A stretch of DNA of 9,127 bases, taken from positions 1 through 9,127 of the forward strand of contig JAEWJD010000390.1 in the NCBI GenBank assembly GCA_023386765.1, written 5' to 3'. Made by a program: the position numbers and the translations under genes. Within the stretch, counting starts at the first letter, position 1. Every line of letters begins with the position of its first letter. Below, one piece after another: positions 1 through 6,845 of this stretch. The DNA is from Pseudomonadota bacterium (GTDB lineage: Bacteria > Pseudomonadota > Gammaproteobacteria > Burkholderiales > Burkholderiaceae_B). Under the pieces are notes generated by a model. It did not search any database, was not told the origin of the DNA, and saw nothing but the letters and a program-made list of their open reading frames with translations.

Positions 1-1
1 C

Positions 2-541
2 TCCGGCCGCATCCAGCGCCAGGTCAGCGCCGGCGAAGTGGATTTCGGGCTGACCAGCCGCTGGGCCGATGCGCCGGGCCTGAACTTCGAACCCCTCATC
101 GAGGATCGTTTCGGCGTGCTGTACCGCAGTGATGATGCCGAGCTGCGTCCGGGCAAGGACGGTTTCATGTCCTGGCGCAGCCTGGCCTCGCGCAAGCTGG
201 TCGGCGTGGTCGACGAAACCGGCATCATGGCGCTGCTGCGCGCGCGCGCCGACCTGCCGATCGAAGCGGCCGCCCCGTTCTACGAGGCCGCCAGCACGAC
301 CTCGCAGGCAGCGCTGGTGCAGGCAGGCCTGGGCGTGGCGCTGCTGCCGGCGCTGGCCGCGCACCGCGTGATGCTGCCCGGCCTGGCCTTCACCATGCTG
401 TCGCGGCCCACCATGTTGCGGGTGCTCTGCCTGCTGCACCCTCATGAACGCGCCCCCAGCCCGGCTGCTGCCGCCCTGATGCAGGAAATCCGCGAGCAGG
501 TGCGCCATGGACAGCTGCCCGAGGGCTGCCGCCGCCTGTGA
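2..541 (+). CDS. LysR-type transcriptional regulator, C-terminal part (5' end outside window)
   Basis: An open frame enters from the left edge in phase with position 2 and stops at TGA 539-541, giving 179 residues. These correspond to most of a LysR substrate-binding domain (periplasmic-binding-protein-like fold); the winged helix-turn-helix half lies upstream of the window. Family features are the 'GEVDFGLTSRW' strand near the start, the typical inter-lobe region, and 'ALVQAGLGVALLPALAA' (near residues 104-120), matching the LysR 'V..G.Gia.lP' motif. A GTG at 38 could be taken as a start but lies inside the domain, so it is not the real one. The product would be a cytoplasmic one-component regulator binding a small ligand; neither ligand nor target can be read here. 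The gene converges on clpB and ends in a shared bidirectional terminator. Confidence 0.9.
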   Translation, partial: SGRIQRQVSAGEVDFGLTSRWADAPGLNFEPLIEDRFGVLYRSDDAELRPGKDGFMSWRSLASRKLVGVVDETGIMALLRARADLPIEAAAPFYEAASTTSQAALVQAGLGVALLPALAAHRVMLPGLAFTMLSRPTMLRVLCLLHPHERAPSPAAAALMQEIREQVRHGQLPEGCRRL

Positions 542-601
542 AACTGCCCTCGGGACGATCGCAAGCGCTGCCCGCCGGCCCCAACGACCTGCCCGGCAGA
601 A

Positions 602-629
602 AAAAACCGGCTCCTGGGAGCCGGTTTTT
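602..629. terminator. Bidirectional intrinsic terminator between the LysR gene and clpB
   Basis: A perfect inverted repeat has arms 602-614 (AAAAACCGGCTCC) and 617-629 (GGAGCCGGTTTTT). The core is a GC-rich stem (ACCGGCTC/GAGCCGGT), with an A-tract on the left and a T-tract on the right. Read on either strand it is a stem-loop followed by a U-run, so it can terminate both the rightward LysR transcript (stop at 541) and the leftward clpB transcript (stop at 647, only 18 bp away). Confidence 0.93.
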
Positions 630-646
630 CTTTGCGGGAAAGCTGC

Positions 647-3250
647 TTACTGCAGCGTGCGGGTGAAGGTGAACTTGCCGTCGCGGAAGTCCACCGGCAC
701 CACATCGCGCGGCCCGAAGACGCCTTGCAGGATCAGCTTGGCGACCGGGTTCTCGATCTGTTGCTGGATGGCACGCTTGAGCGGGCGGGCCCCGAACACC
801 GGATCGAAACCGGCCCGGGCGATTTCCGCCAGTGCCGCGTCGCTGACCTCCAAGGTCATTTCCTGCTGCTCCAGGCGGCTGGCCAGGCGCTTGAGCTGGA
901 TGCCGGCGATCGACTCGATATGCTGCGCGTCCAAGGAATGGAACACCACCACCTCGTCGATACGGTTCAGGAACTCAGGCCGCAACGTCTGCTTGAGCTC
1001 TTCCATCACCACATCCTTGATCACCTCGTAAGGCTTGCCCGTCAGGCTCTGGATGTGCTGCGAACCGAGGTTGGACGTCATCACGATCACCGTGTTGCGG
1101 AAGTCCACCGTGCGGCCCTGGCCATCGGTCAGGCGGCCATCGTCCAGCACCTGCAGCAACACGTTGAAAACATCCGGATGGGCCTTCTCGACTTCGTCGA
1201 GCAGCACCACGCTGTATGGCTTGCGACGCACGGCCTCGGTCAGGTAGCCGCCCTCTTCGTAGCCCACGTAACCCGGAGGCGCACCGATCAGGCGGGCCAC
1301 CGAGTGCTTCTCCATGAACTCGCTCATGTCGATACGGATCAGATGCTCATCCGAATCGAACAGGAAGTTGGCCAGCGCACGGGTCAACTCGGTCTTGCCC
1401 ACACCGGTCGGCCCCAGGAACAGGAAGGAGCCATACGGCTTGGACGGGTCGGCCAGCCCGGCACGCGAACGGCGGATGGCATCCGCCACCAGCGACACGG
1501 CCTCATCCTGCCCGACCACACGCTGATGCAGGGCATCCTCCATGTGCAGCAGTTTGTCGCGTTCGCCTTCCATCATCTTGGACACCGGGATACCGGTAGC
1601 CCGCGAAACCACTTCGGCGATCTCCTCGGCCCCGACATGCGTGCGCAACAGGCGCGGCTTGCCGGCATCGACGTCGGCACGCTCGGCATCTTCCTCGGCC
1701 ATGTCGGCCGCCTTCAGGCGCGCTTCAAGCTCCGGCAACTTGCCGTACTGCAGCTCGGCCAGCTTGTCGAACTGGCCCTTGCGCTGCAGCTCGGCCATCT
1801 CGGCGCGGACACGGTCGATTTCTTCCTTGATGGATTGCGCACCCTGCACCGCGGCCTTCTCGGCCTTCCAGATTTCTTCGTAATCGTTGTACTCGCGCTG
1901 CAGCCGCTCGAGCTCTTCCTCGATGGCCGCCAGGCGGCGCTTGGAGGCGTCATCGGTTTCCTTCTTGACGGCCTCGCGCTCGATCTTGAGCTGGATGATG
2001 CGGCGGTCGAGCTTGTCCATCACTTCCGGCTTGGAGTCGATCTCCATGCGGATGCGCGAAGCGGCTTCGTCGATCAGGTCGATGGCCTTGTCCGGCAGAA
2101 AGCGATCGGTAATGTAACGGTGCGACAGTTCCGCCGCCGCCACGATGGCAGGGTCGGTGATGTCCACGCCGTGGTGGATCTCATAGCGCTCCTGCAACCC
2201 GCGCAGGATGGCAATGGTCGACTCGACATCGGGCTCGCCCACCAGCACCTTCTGGAAACGGCGCTCCAGCGCGGCATCCTTCTCGATGTACTTGCGGTAC
2301 TCATCCAGCGTGGTCGCGCCGATGCAGTGCAGTTCGCCGCGAGCCAGGGCCGGCTTGAGCATGTTGCCGGCGTCCATCGCGCCCTCGGCCTTGCCCGCGC
2401 CCACCATGGTGTGCAGCTCGTCGATGAACACAATGTTCTGGCCGTCATCCTGCGACAGCTCCTTGAGCACGGCCTTCAGGCGTTCCTCGAACTCACCGCG
2501 GAACTTGGCCCCCGCCAACAGGCCGGCCAAGTCGAGCGAAAGTACGCGCTTGCCACGCAGGGTCTCGGGCACTTCGTCATTGACGATGCGCTGGGCCAGC
2601 CCCTCGACGATGGCCGTCTTGCCCACGCCGGGCTCGCCAATCAGCACCGGGTTGTTCTTGGTTCGGCGCTGCAGGATCTGGATGGTGCGTCGGATCTCGT
2701 CATCACGCCCGATCACCGGGTCCAGCTTGCCCTCACGGGCACGCTCGGTGAGATCCAGCGTGTACTTGGAAAGCGCCTCGCGGTTGGATTCACCGTCGGC
2801 CTCGGAGACTTTCTCGCCGCCACGCACCGCGTCAATGGCCGCTTCGAGGGCTTTTTTCTGCAGCCCGGCGTCGCGCAGCGCACGGCCGGCCTCGCCCTTG
2901 TCATCGGCCAGAGCCAGCAGGAACAGTTCGCTGGCGATGAAGGTATCGCCCCGGCGCGCGGCCTCTTTGTCAGTGCGGGTGAAGACAGCCTGCAGGTCAC
3001 GGCTGACCTGGACATTGTCGTCGCCGGAAACCTGCGGCAACGCGCGCAGCGCCGTCTCCAGCGCAGGCTGCAGGCGGTTGACGGCCACGCCGGCGCGCGC
3101 CAGCAGGCTGCCGGTGCCGCTGTCGGCATCGCTCAGCAGAGCGGCCAGCACATGGACCGGTTCGATATAGGGGTTGTCGTTGCGGGCAGCCAGACTCTGA
3201 GCGTCGGCCAGCGCCTGCTGGAATTTCGTAGTCAGTTTGTCGAATCGCAT
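647..3250 (-). CDS. clpB: ATP-dependent chaperone/disaggregase ClpB
   Basis: This is a complete 867-residue Hsp100 disaggregase, against 857 in E. coli. ClpB hexamers in the cytoplasm thread aggregated proteins through a central pore, working with DnaK/DnaJ/GrpE. Visible domains are: N-domain with two Clp_N repeats (about 1-145); AAA+ domain 1 with Walker A GEPGVGKT (205-212), Walker B FIDE (275-278), arginine fingers R330/R331 and pore loop KFRGEFEER (249-257); coiled-coil M-domain (about 405-525) with KIEREAVKKE and a Tyr at 502; AAA+ domain 2 with Walker A GPTGVGKT (613-620), Walker B LLDE (683-686), pore GYVG (660-663) and sensor-2 GARPLKR (820-826). The M-domain and the full two-domain order distinguish it from ClpA and ClpC. 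ATG at 3250 gives the standard N-terminus (MRFDKLTTKFQQAL), although no clear Shine-Dalgarno precedes it. The shorter E. coli form starts at a GTG near codon 149. Here codon 148 is GTC, but codon 142 is GTG, so a short form remains possible but unproven. Expression probably comes from the sigma-32-like promoter at 3311-3341. Confidence 0.98.
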   Translation of the reverse strand: MRFDKLTTKFQQALADAQSLAARNDNPYIEPVHVLAALLSDADSGTGSLLARAGVAVNRLQPALETALRALPQVSGDDNVQVSRDLQAVFTRTDKEAARRGDTFIASELFLLALADDKGEAGRALRDAGLQKKALEAAIDAVRGGEKVSEADGESNREALSKYTLDLTERAREGKLDPVIGRDDEIRRTIQILQRRTKNNPVLIGEPGVGKTAIVEGLAQRIVNDEVPETLRGKRVLSLDLAGLLAGAKFRGEFEERLKAVLKELSQDDGQNIVFIDELHTMVGAGKAEGAMDAGNMLKPALARGELHCIGATTLDEYRKYIEKDAALERRFQKVLVGEPDVESTIAILRGLQERYEIHHGVDITDPAIVAAAELSHRYITDRFLPDKAIDLIDEAASRIRMEIDSKPEVMDKLDRRIIQLKIEREAVKKETDDASKRRLAAIEEELERLQREYNDYEEIWKAEKAAVQGAQSIKEEIDRVRAEMAELQRKGQFDKLAELQYGKLPELEARLKAADMAEEDAERADVDAGKPRLLRTHVGAEEIAEVVSRATGIPVSKMMEGERDKLLHMEDALHQRVVGQDEAVSLVADAIRRSRAGLADPSKPYGSFLFLGPTGVGKTELTRALANFLFDSDEHLIRIDMSEFMEKHSVARLIGAPPGYVGYEEGGYLTEAVRRKPYSVVLLDEVEKAHPDVFNVLLQVLDDGRLTDGQGRTVDFRNTVIVMTSNLGSQHIQSLTGKPYEVIKDVVMEELKQTLRPEFLNRIDEVVVFHSLDAQHIESIAGIQLKRLASRLEQQEMTLEVSDAALAEIARAGFDPVFGARPLKRAIQQQIENPVAKLILQGVFGPRDVVPVDFRDGKFTFTRTLQ

Positions 3251-3310
3251 AATGGTCGGTTGGCAGTTGAAGAGCCACGCCAGACAGCAGAGTCAGCCGG
3301 CTCGATGACC

Positions 3311-3341
3311 TAAATGTGCGGCCAAACAGGGACATTTCAAG
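3311..3341 (-). promoter_or_regulatory. Putative sigma-32 (RpoH) heat-shock promoter for clpB
   Basis: On the minus strand, CTTGAAA (complement of 3335-3341) is an exact match to the sigma-32 -35 consensus. It is followed after 15 bp by GCACATTTA (complement of 3311-3319), resembling the -10 consensus CCCCATNTA. Transcription would begin near 3304, about 55 nt before the clpB ATG. Heat-shock control of clpB is established in E. coli and common in proteobacteria. The -35 match is strong and the -10 imperfect. Confidence 0.7.
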
Positions 3342-3365
3342 AGCTGCTTGACACACACCCTGAAA

Positions 3366-3395
3366 ATCGACTTGCAACGCGCCGCATCGACTTGC
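3366..3395. repeat. 10-bp direct repeat with 20-bp period
   Basis: The sequence ATCGACTTGC occurs exactly at 3366-3375 and again at 3386-3395. The two copies are 20 bp apart start to start, close to two helical turns, so they lie on the same face of the DNA. They sit upstream of the clpB -35 element (about 25-55 bp away) and about 170 bp upstream of fnr. A role as tandem regulator sites is inference. Confidence 0.6.
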
Positions 3396-3460
3396 GCAGC
3401 ACCTCTTGAGCATAGAACGTTTTCCGCCGCTCCGGGGCCTGGGCCCGGCTGCTGCGACGC

Positions 3461-3484
3461 CTCCGGGCGCGTTTCGCGCCGGGG
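3461..3484. other. Strong GC hairpin upstream of fnr
   Basis: The arms GGCGCG (3466-3471) and CGCGCC (3475-3480) flank a TTT loop. The stem extends to 3461-3464 paired with 3481-3484 if G3465 bulges out. No T-tract follows on either strand, so this is not a canonical terminator. It lies 77 bp before the fnr ATG and may fall just upstream of, or at the start of, the fnr transcript. Confidence 0.55.
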
Positions 3485-3487
3485 GAC

Positions 3488-3493
3488 TACAAT
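3488..3493 (+). promoter_or_regulatory. Possible -10 element for fnr
   Basis: TACAAT at 3488-3493 matches the sigma-70 -10 consensus at 5 of 6 positions and opens the only AT-rich patch in the second half of the gap. No recognisable -35 lies 16-18 bp upstream; that space is taken by the GC hairpin. The promoter would therefore need an activator, or the assignment is wrong. A small palindrome, TGTA-ACGA-TACA (3493-3504), overlaps it and could be an operator. Confidence 0.3.
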
Positions 3494-3560
3494 GTAACGA
3501 TACAAATAACAACTAAGCTGCGCCAGTTACCAGAGCCGGCATCTTCCCACGAGGTTACGA

Positions 3561-4289
3561 ATGCAAAAGCGGGTTCCCATTGCACCTGACGCCGCCCATT
3601 GCTCCAGCTGCATGCTTGGTCATGTCTGCATCCCGGTAGGCATGGCTGCCTCAGAAGTCGAGAAACTGGACGATCTCGTCAAGGAACGCGTGCGGGTCGA
3701 AAAGGGCAAAACCCTTTACGAACTGGACTCGCCCCTGGATGCGGTCTATGGCCTGCGCTACGGTTCGCTCAAGACACAACTGGAAGACGCCACCGGCCAA
3801 TTCCAGATCACCGGTTTTCACCTGCCGGGCGAAATCGTCGGCCTGGACGGCATTCTGGAGTCACGCCATATTTCCAACGCGGTGGCGCTGGAAGACTCCG
3901 AGGTATGCGTCATCCGGCTGGCCGAAATCGACCGGGTGTCCGGTCATCTGCCCAGCCTGCAACAGCAATTCCGCCGTCTCATGAGCCGCGAGATCGGTCG
4001 CTCGCACCAGATGCTGGCCACCCTCGGTTCGATGCGCTCGGAGCAGCGCCTGGCCGCCTTCCTGCTGAATCTGTCGCAGCGCTACACCACGCTGGGTTAC
4101 TCCTCGACCGAGTTCGTGCTGCGCATGAGCCGCGAGGAAATCGGCAACTACCTGGGCCTGACCCTGGAGACCGTCAGCCGGCTGTTTTCGCGCTTCGGGC
4201 GCGAAGGGCTGATCCGTATCAATCAACGTGAAGTGCGTCTGCAGGATGTGGCCGGCCTGCGGCAGCTGCTGGGCCACGAGCACTGCTGA
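3561..4289 (+). CDS. fnr: FNR-type oxygen-sensing transcriptional regulator (CRP/FNR family)
   Basis: A complete 242-residue regulator, slightly shorter at the N-terminus than E. coli FNR (250). Family members carry an oxygen-labile [4Fe-4S] cluster, dimerise when oxygen is absent, and activate or repress anaerobic respiration genes; the B. pertussis homologue has been called Btr. The N-terminal cluster ligands fit Cx2Cx5C (C14, C17, C23), and C116 in 'SEVCVI' is the fourth ligand, equivalent to E. coli C122. The cyclic-nucleotide-binding-like beta roll spans about 35-120 with ITGFHLPGEIVG (83-94). The dimer helix follows (about 130-158), then the HTH with 'EIGNYLGLTLETVSRLFSRF', whose E203, S206 and R207 match the residues that read the TTGAT half-site. 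The residue aligned to E. coli D154 is S148. The start is supported by GAGG at 3551-3554, six bases before ATG. A hydrolase gene follows after 8 bp. Confidence 0.93.
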   Translation: MQKRVPIAPDAAHCSSCMLGHVCIPVGMAASEVEKLDDLVKERVRVEKGKTLYELDSPLDAVYGLRYGSLKTQLEDATGQFQITGFHLPGEIVGLDGILESRHISNAVALEDSEVCVIRLAEIDRVSGHLPSLQQQFRRLMSREIGRSHQMLATLGSMRSEQRLAAFLLNLSQRYTTLGYSSTEFVLRMSREEIGNYLGLTLETVSRLFSRFGREGLIRINQREVRLQDVAGLRQLLGHEHC

Positions 4290-4297
4290 ACCCGGGC

Positions 4298-5410
4298 ATG
4301 GCGATGCGCCGTCTCGGTATCGCCTGGCTGGCCGCCGCCCTGAGCGCGGGCAGCCAGGCAGCCCATGACCCCTATCACCCGCCGGTGCCGGCCAGCATCC
4401 CGGCCGCGCCGGCCTGGCAGACACTGGCGCTGGGCACCGCGACGCCCTATCCCTTCCCCGTCTATGCCAACCGGACACTGGATGCCGGGTCCCTGCGCGA
4501 GATCCGCCGCCTGGTGATCGTGGTGCATGGCGTGCAACGCGATGCCGCCGGCGCCTATCTGGCAGCGCAGGCGCTGCTGGCGGCCAACCCGGCACGCCGC
4601 GACGACACCCTGATCATCGCTCCCAAATTTCCCAGCGCCGTGGACATCGGGTACGGCGCCATGCCGGCCTGGCGCCGCAACAGCTGGGAGGATGGCGGAC
4701 TCAGCCTGCAGGCCCGTGGCCGCCCGGCCCCGGTCGGTTCAATGCAGGTGGTCGATGACCTGCTGCAGACCCTGACCGATCCGCAACGCCTGCCCTCGCT
4801 GCAGCATGTCGTGCTGGCCGGCCACTCGGCCGGCGGCCAGCTGGTGCAGCGCTATGCCGTGCTGAATCAGGCCGAGCCGGCCCTGCGCCGCCAGGGACTG
4901 GCGCTGCAATATGTGGTGGCCAACCCGTCTTCCTATCTCTATCTGTCGGCCGACCGGCCGCGCACGGACGGCAAGGGCTTCGCCCCCTACGAGCGCGGCA
5001 TCTGCCCGACCTACAACCAATACAAGTACGGGCTGGATGCTCTGCCGGCCTATCTGCCGACGGTCGACCGCGGCCGGCTGGCCGCACGCTACATGGCGCG
5101 TCACGTCATTTATCTGCTGGGCGGTGCCGACAACAACCCCGAGCACCAGTTCCTGGACAAGAGTTGCGGCGCCGAGGCCCAGGGTGCCACGCGCTGGGCG
5201 CGCGGCCTGGGTTTCTGGCGTCAGGAGCAATGGCGTGCCAGCCGCCAGCCTGCCTGGCCGGCACAGCGCCACCGTGCCGAGGAAGTGGTGGATGTCGGCC
5301 ACGCGGTAGCGCGCATGTACGCCTCGACCTGCGGTGCGCGCGCGCTGCTGGGCGAGGACAGCATGCCGCTGCCCGACGGTGCGCCCTGCCGGCCGATCCC
5401 GGCGCGCTGA
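4298..5410 (+). CDS. Secreted alpha/beta-fold hydrolase
   Basis: A 370-residue protein with a Sec signal peptide: M1 or M3, RR, a hydrophobic stretch 6-18 and a likely cleavage after SQA (residue 21). It is probably periplasmic or extracellular. The alpha/beta hydrolase signs are VHG (76-78, oxyanion-hole turn after strand 'RRLVIVVHG'), the nucleophile elbow GHSAGG (175-180, Ser177), a candidate acid in 'LLGGADNNP' (Asp278) and a candidate His in 'VDVGHAVARMY' (His335), in the correct order and spacing for the triad. Four mature-region cysteines (C236, C290, C345, C364) suit an oxidising compartment and may form disulfides. The substrate (ester, amide or other) cannot be inferred. It starts 8 bp after the fnr stop, with no obvious promoter or strong ribosome-binding site, so co-transcription with fnr is likely. 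ATG at 4304 is an equally plausible start. Confidence 0.85.
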   Translation: MAMRRLGIAWLAAALSAGSQAAHDPYHPPVPASIPAAPAWQTLALGTATPYPFPVYANRTLDAGSLREIRRLVIVVHGVQRDAAGAYLAAQALLAANPARRDDTLIIAPKFPSAVDIGYGAMPAWRRNSWEDGGLSLQARGRPAPVGSMQVVDDLLQTLTDPQRLPSLQHVVLAGHSAGGQLVQRYAVLNQAEPALRRQGLALQYVVANPSSYLYLSADRPRTDGKGFAPYERGICPTYNQYKYGLDALPAYLPTVDRGRLAARYMARHVIYLLGGADNNPEHQFLDKSCGAEAQGATRWARGLGFWRQEQWRASRQPAWPAQRHRAEEVVDVGHAVARMYASTCGARALLGEDSMPLPDGAPCRPIPAR

Positions 5411-5419
5411 GCCTGCCCG

Positions 5420-6004
5420 TCAGGCCGCCTGCCAATCCAGCGACCAATCTCCCGCCATGACGTTCTGCAGCCACAGCAGGCAGGTCAGCGTCTTGGCATC
5501 GGTCACGGCGCCCTCACGGCTGGCCTGCAACAGCGCCGGCAAGGTGGCGCTGTGGACATCGAGGAATTCATCTTCGTCGAGCTGGCGCTCGCCGGCGCGC
5601 AAGCCGCGGGCGAAAAAAATATGGATGATCTCGGTCGAATAGGCGATGGCCAGGTGCAAGGCCCCGGCCTTGGCCCACTCGGCGGCGGTATAGCCGGTCT
5701 CTTCGAACAGCTCCCGCTTGGCACATGCCAGGGGGTCTTCACCCGGATCCAGCTTGCCGGCCGGGAACTCGGTCATCACCTGGCCGATGGGATAGCGAAA
5801 CTGGCGCTCCAGCAGGACCCGGCCATCATCGAGCAGCGGCAGCACCACCACCGCGCCGGGATGCACCACGTACTCGCGCGAAGCCTCGCGACCATTGGGC
5901 AGGCGCACCATATCGCGCCTGACTTTGAGAAAACGGCCGTCGTAGACCAGCTCGCCACTTTCCTGGCGCTCGAACAGGTGCGACTCTTGGGGATCAATAG
6001 GCAT
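5420..6004 (-). CDS. Nudix hydrolase, ADP-ribose pyrophosphatase type
   Basis: A 194-residue cytoplasmic Nudix enzyme. The Nudix box is a perfect match to GX5EX7REUXEEXGU at residues 83-105: G83, E89, R97-E98, E101-E102 and G104, with E98, E101 and E102 the metal ligands. The N-terminal beta strands ('VYDGRFLKVRRDMVRLPNG', 20-38) and the lead-in 'VLLERQFRYPIGQVMTEFPAGKL' are typical of ADP-sugar pyrophosphatases, which split ADP-ribose into AMP and ribose-5-phosphate. The downstream segment is 'LAIAYSTEIIHIFFA' (118-132), in place of the SPG-type loop of E. coli NudF, so exact substrate preference is uncertain. The stop is only 9 bp from the convergent hydrolase stop, with no T-tract terminator between. 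It lies 76 bp downstream of the TauE-family gene on the same strand and could be read from it. No clear Shine-Dalgarno is visible before ATG 6004. Confidence 0.9.
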   Translation of the reverse strand: MPIDPQESHLFERQESGELVYDGRFLKVRRDMVRLPNGREASREYVVHPGAVVVLPLLDDGRVLLERQFRYPIGQVMTEFPAGKLDPGEDPLACAKRELFEETGYTAAEWAKAGALHLAIAYSTEIIHIFFARGLRAGERQLDEDEFLDVHSATLPALLQASREGAVTDAKTLTCLLWLQNVMAGDWSLDWQAA

Positions 6005-6080
6005 AGAAAACCGTCACGCTACGGAAACTGCGCCGGCCTGGCCGGGGCGCGCAATGACTGTACCACCCGCGCGTCCCGGC

Positions 6081-6845
6081 TCAGGACTTGAACAGCAGGC
6101 TGATGCCCAGCAACGCCAGGGCGACAAAGAACCCGTGCTTGAAAGCCCGCTCGCTGATGCGCCGGCGCAGCGCCTGGCCGATCCCCATGCCGATCATCGC
6201 CGGCAGCAGGGCCACCAGCGACGCGCCGGCCTGCATGACGCCCAGCTCGCCGTCGTAGATCAGGCCACCGGCCATGGCCAGGGTCGACACCATGAAGGCG
6301 ATGCCCATGCCTTGCACCAGGGCATTGCGGTCCAGCTGCAGCGCCTGCAGATAAGGCACCGACGGCAACACGAATACGCCGGTGACCGCCGTGATCATTC
6401 CGGTCAGCAACCCGCAGATCCCGCCCAGCCGGCCTTCGATCCGCGGCGGCACCCTCAGCACCATGGGCGACAGCCCCAGGGCGGCATAGCAGATCAGCGC
6501 GCCGCCCAGCACATTGGCCGCGCCCACGGCGCTCACGCCGGCGAACACCACCACCCCGAGCGCATTGCCCACGCAAACCCCCACCAGCAACGGCGCCAGC
6601 CGCCGCGTCAGGCTCACGAACTGCCCACCCGCCGACATCTGCCATATGTTGGTGATCACTGCCGGCACCACCAGCAGGGCCGCGGCCTGCGGCGCGGGCA
6701 TGGCCATGCTGAGCAACCCCACCGCCACCGTGGGCATGCCCAGGCCAATACAGCCCTTGACGAAACCGGCCAGCAGAAAAGCGCCCAGGATCGCCAGGGA
6801 CACCAGCCAGCCTGCGTGTGAGAAGAAGTCTGTGAATATCTGCAT
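6081..6845 (-). CDS. TauE/SafE-family (sulfite exporter-like) inner-membrane transporter
   Basis: A 254-residue, highly hydrophobic protein of the TauE/SafE family, whose studied members export or import small anions such as sulfite, sulfoacetate and organosulfonates. Two related halves are visible. The first signature is 'LAGFVKGCIGLGMPTVAVGLL' without its first residue (26-45) and the second 'GLLTGMITAVTGVFVLPSVP' (145-164), as expected for this duplicated fold. Hydrophobic segments run roughly 12-30, 37-60, 84-103, 108-128, 142-163, 178-196, 205-224 and 238-252, about eight passes. Short basic stretches (R81-R82, RRR 227-229) would be cytoplasmic loops. The substrate is not determinable. 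The ATG at 6845 lies inside a perfect palindrome (6842-6861), and there is no Shine-Dalgarno at normal spacing. It is divergent from a LysR gene 83 bp away, which is the likely regulator. Confidence 0.88.
   Translation of the reverse strand: MQIFTDFFSHAGWLVSLAILGAFLLAGFVKGCIGLGMPTVAVGLLSMAMPAPQAAALLVVPAVITNIWQMSAGGQFVSLTRRLAPLLVGVCVGNALGVVVFAGVSAVGAANVLGGALICYAALGLSPMVLRVPPRIEGRLGGICGLLTGMITAVTGVFVLPSVPYLQALQLDRNALVQGMGIAFMVSTLAMAGGLIYDGELGVMQAGASLVALLPAMIGMGIGQALRRRISERAFKHGFFVALALLGISLLFKS

Larger units (their letters stand above)
3251..3560. other. Intergenic region between divergent clpB and fnr
   Basis: This 310-bp gap between divergent genes holds no convincing ORF. From left to right it contains the clpB leader, the sigma-32-like promoter (3311-3341), a 10-bp direct repeat (3366-3395), a very GC-rich stretch ending in a strong hairpin (3461-3484), a short AT-rich patch (3486-3515) that is the best place for an fnr promoter, and the fnr ribosome-binding site GAGG at 3551-3554. 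I could not find a canonical FNR box (TTGAT-N4-ATCAA), so direct autoregulation of fnr is not supported by the sequence. Confidence 0.8.

Noticed and set aside
632..3313. An 893-codon open frame on the plus strand, antisense to nearly all of clpB
   Set aside because: It is in exact codon register with clpB, so its stops could only arise opposite TTA, CTA or TCA codons, which a GC-rich genome avoids. The translated product is a low-complexity run of Leu, His, Gln, Arg and Asp with no domain, and clpB on the other strand is unmistakable.
3348..3353. TTGACA as a -35 for a rightward promoter toward fnr
   Set aside because: No -10-like hexamer occurs 16-18 bp downstream, and it is over 200 bp from fnr.
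5411..5425. Small inverted repeat GCCTG-N5-CAGGC between the convergent hydrolase and Nudix stops, considered as a terminator
   Set aside because: The stem has only 5 bp and no T-tract on either strand; in this GC-rich DNA it is expected by chance.
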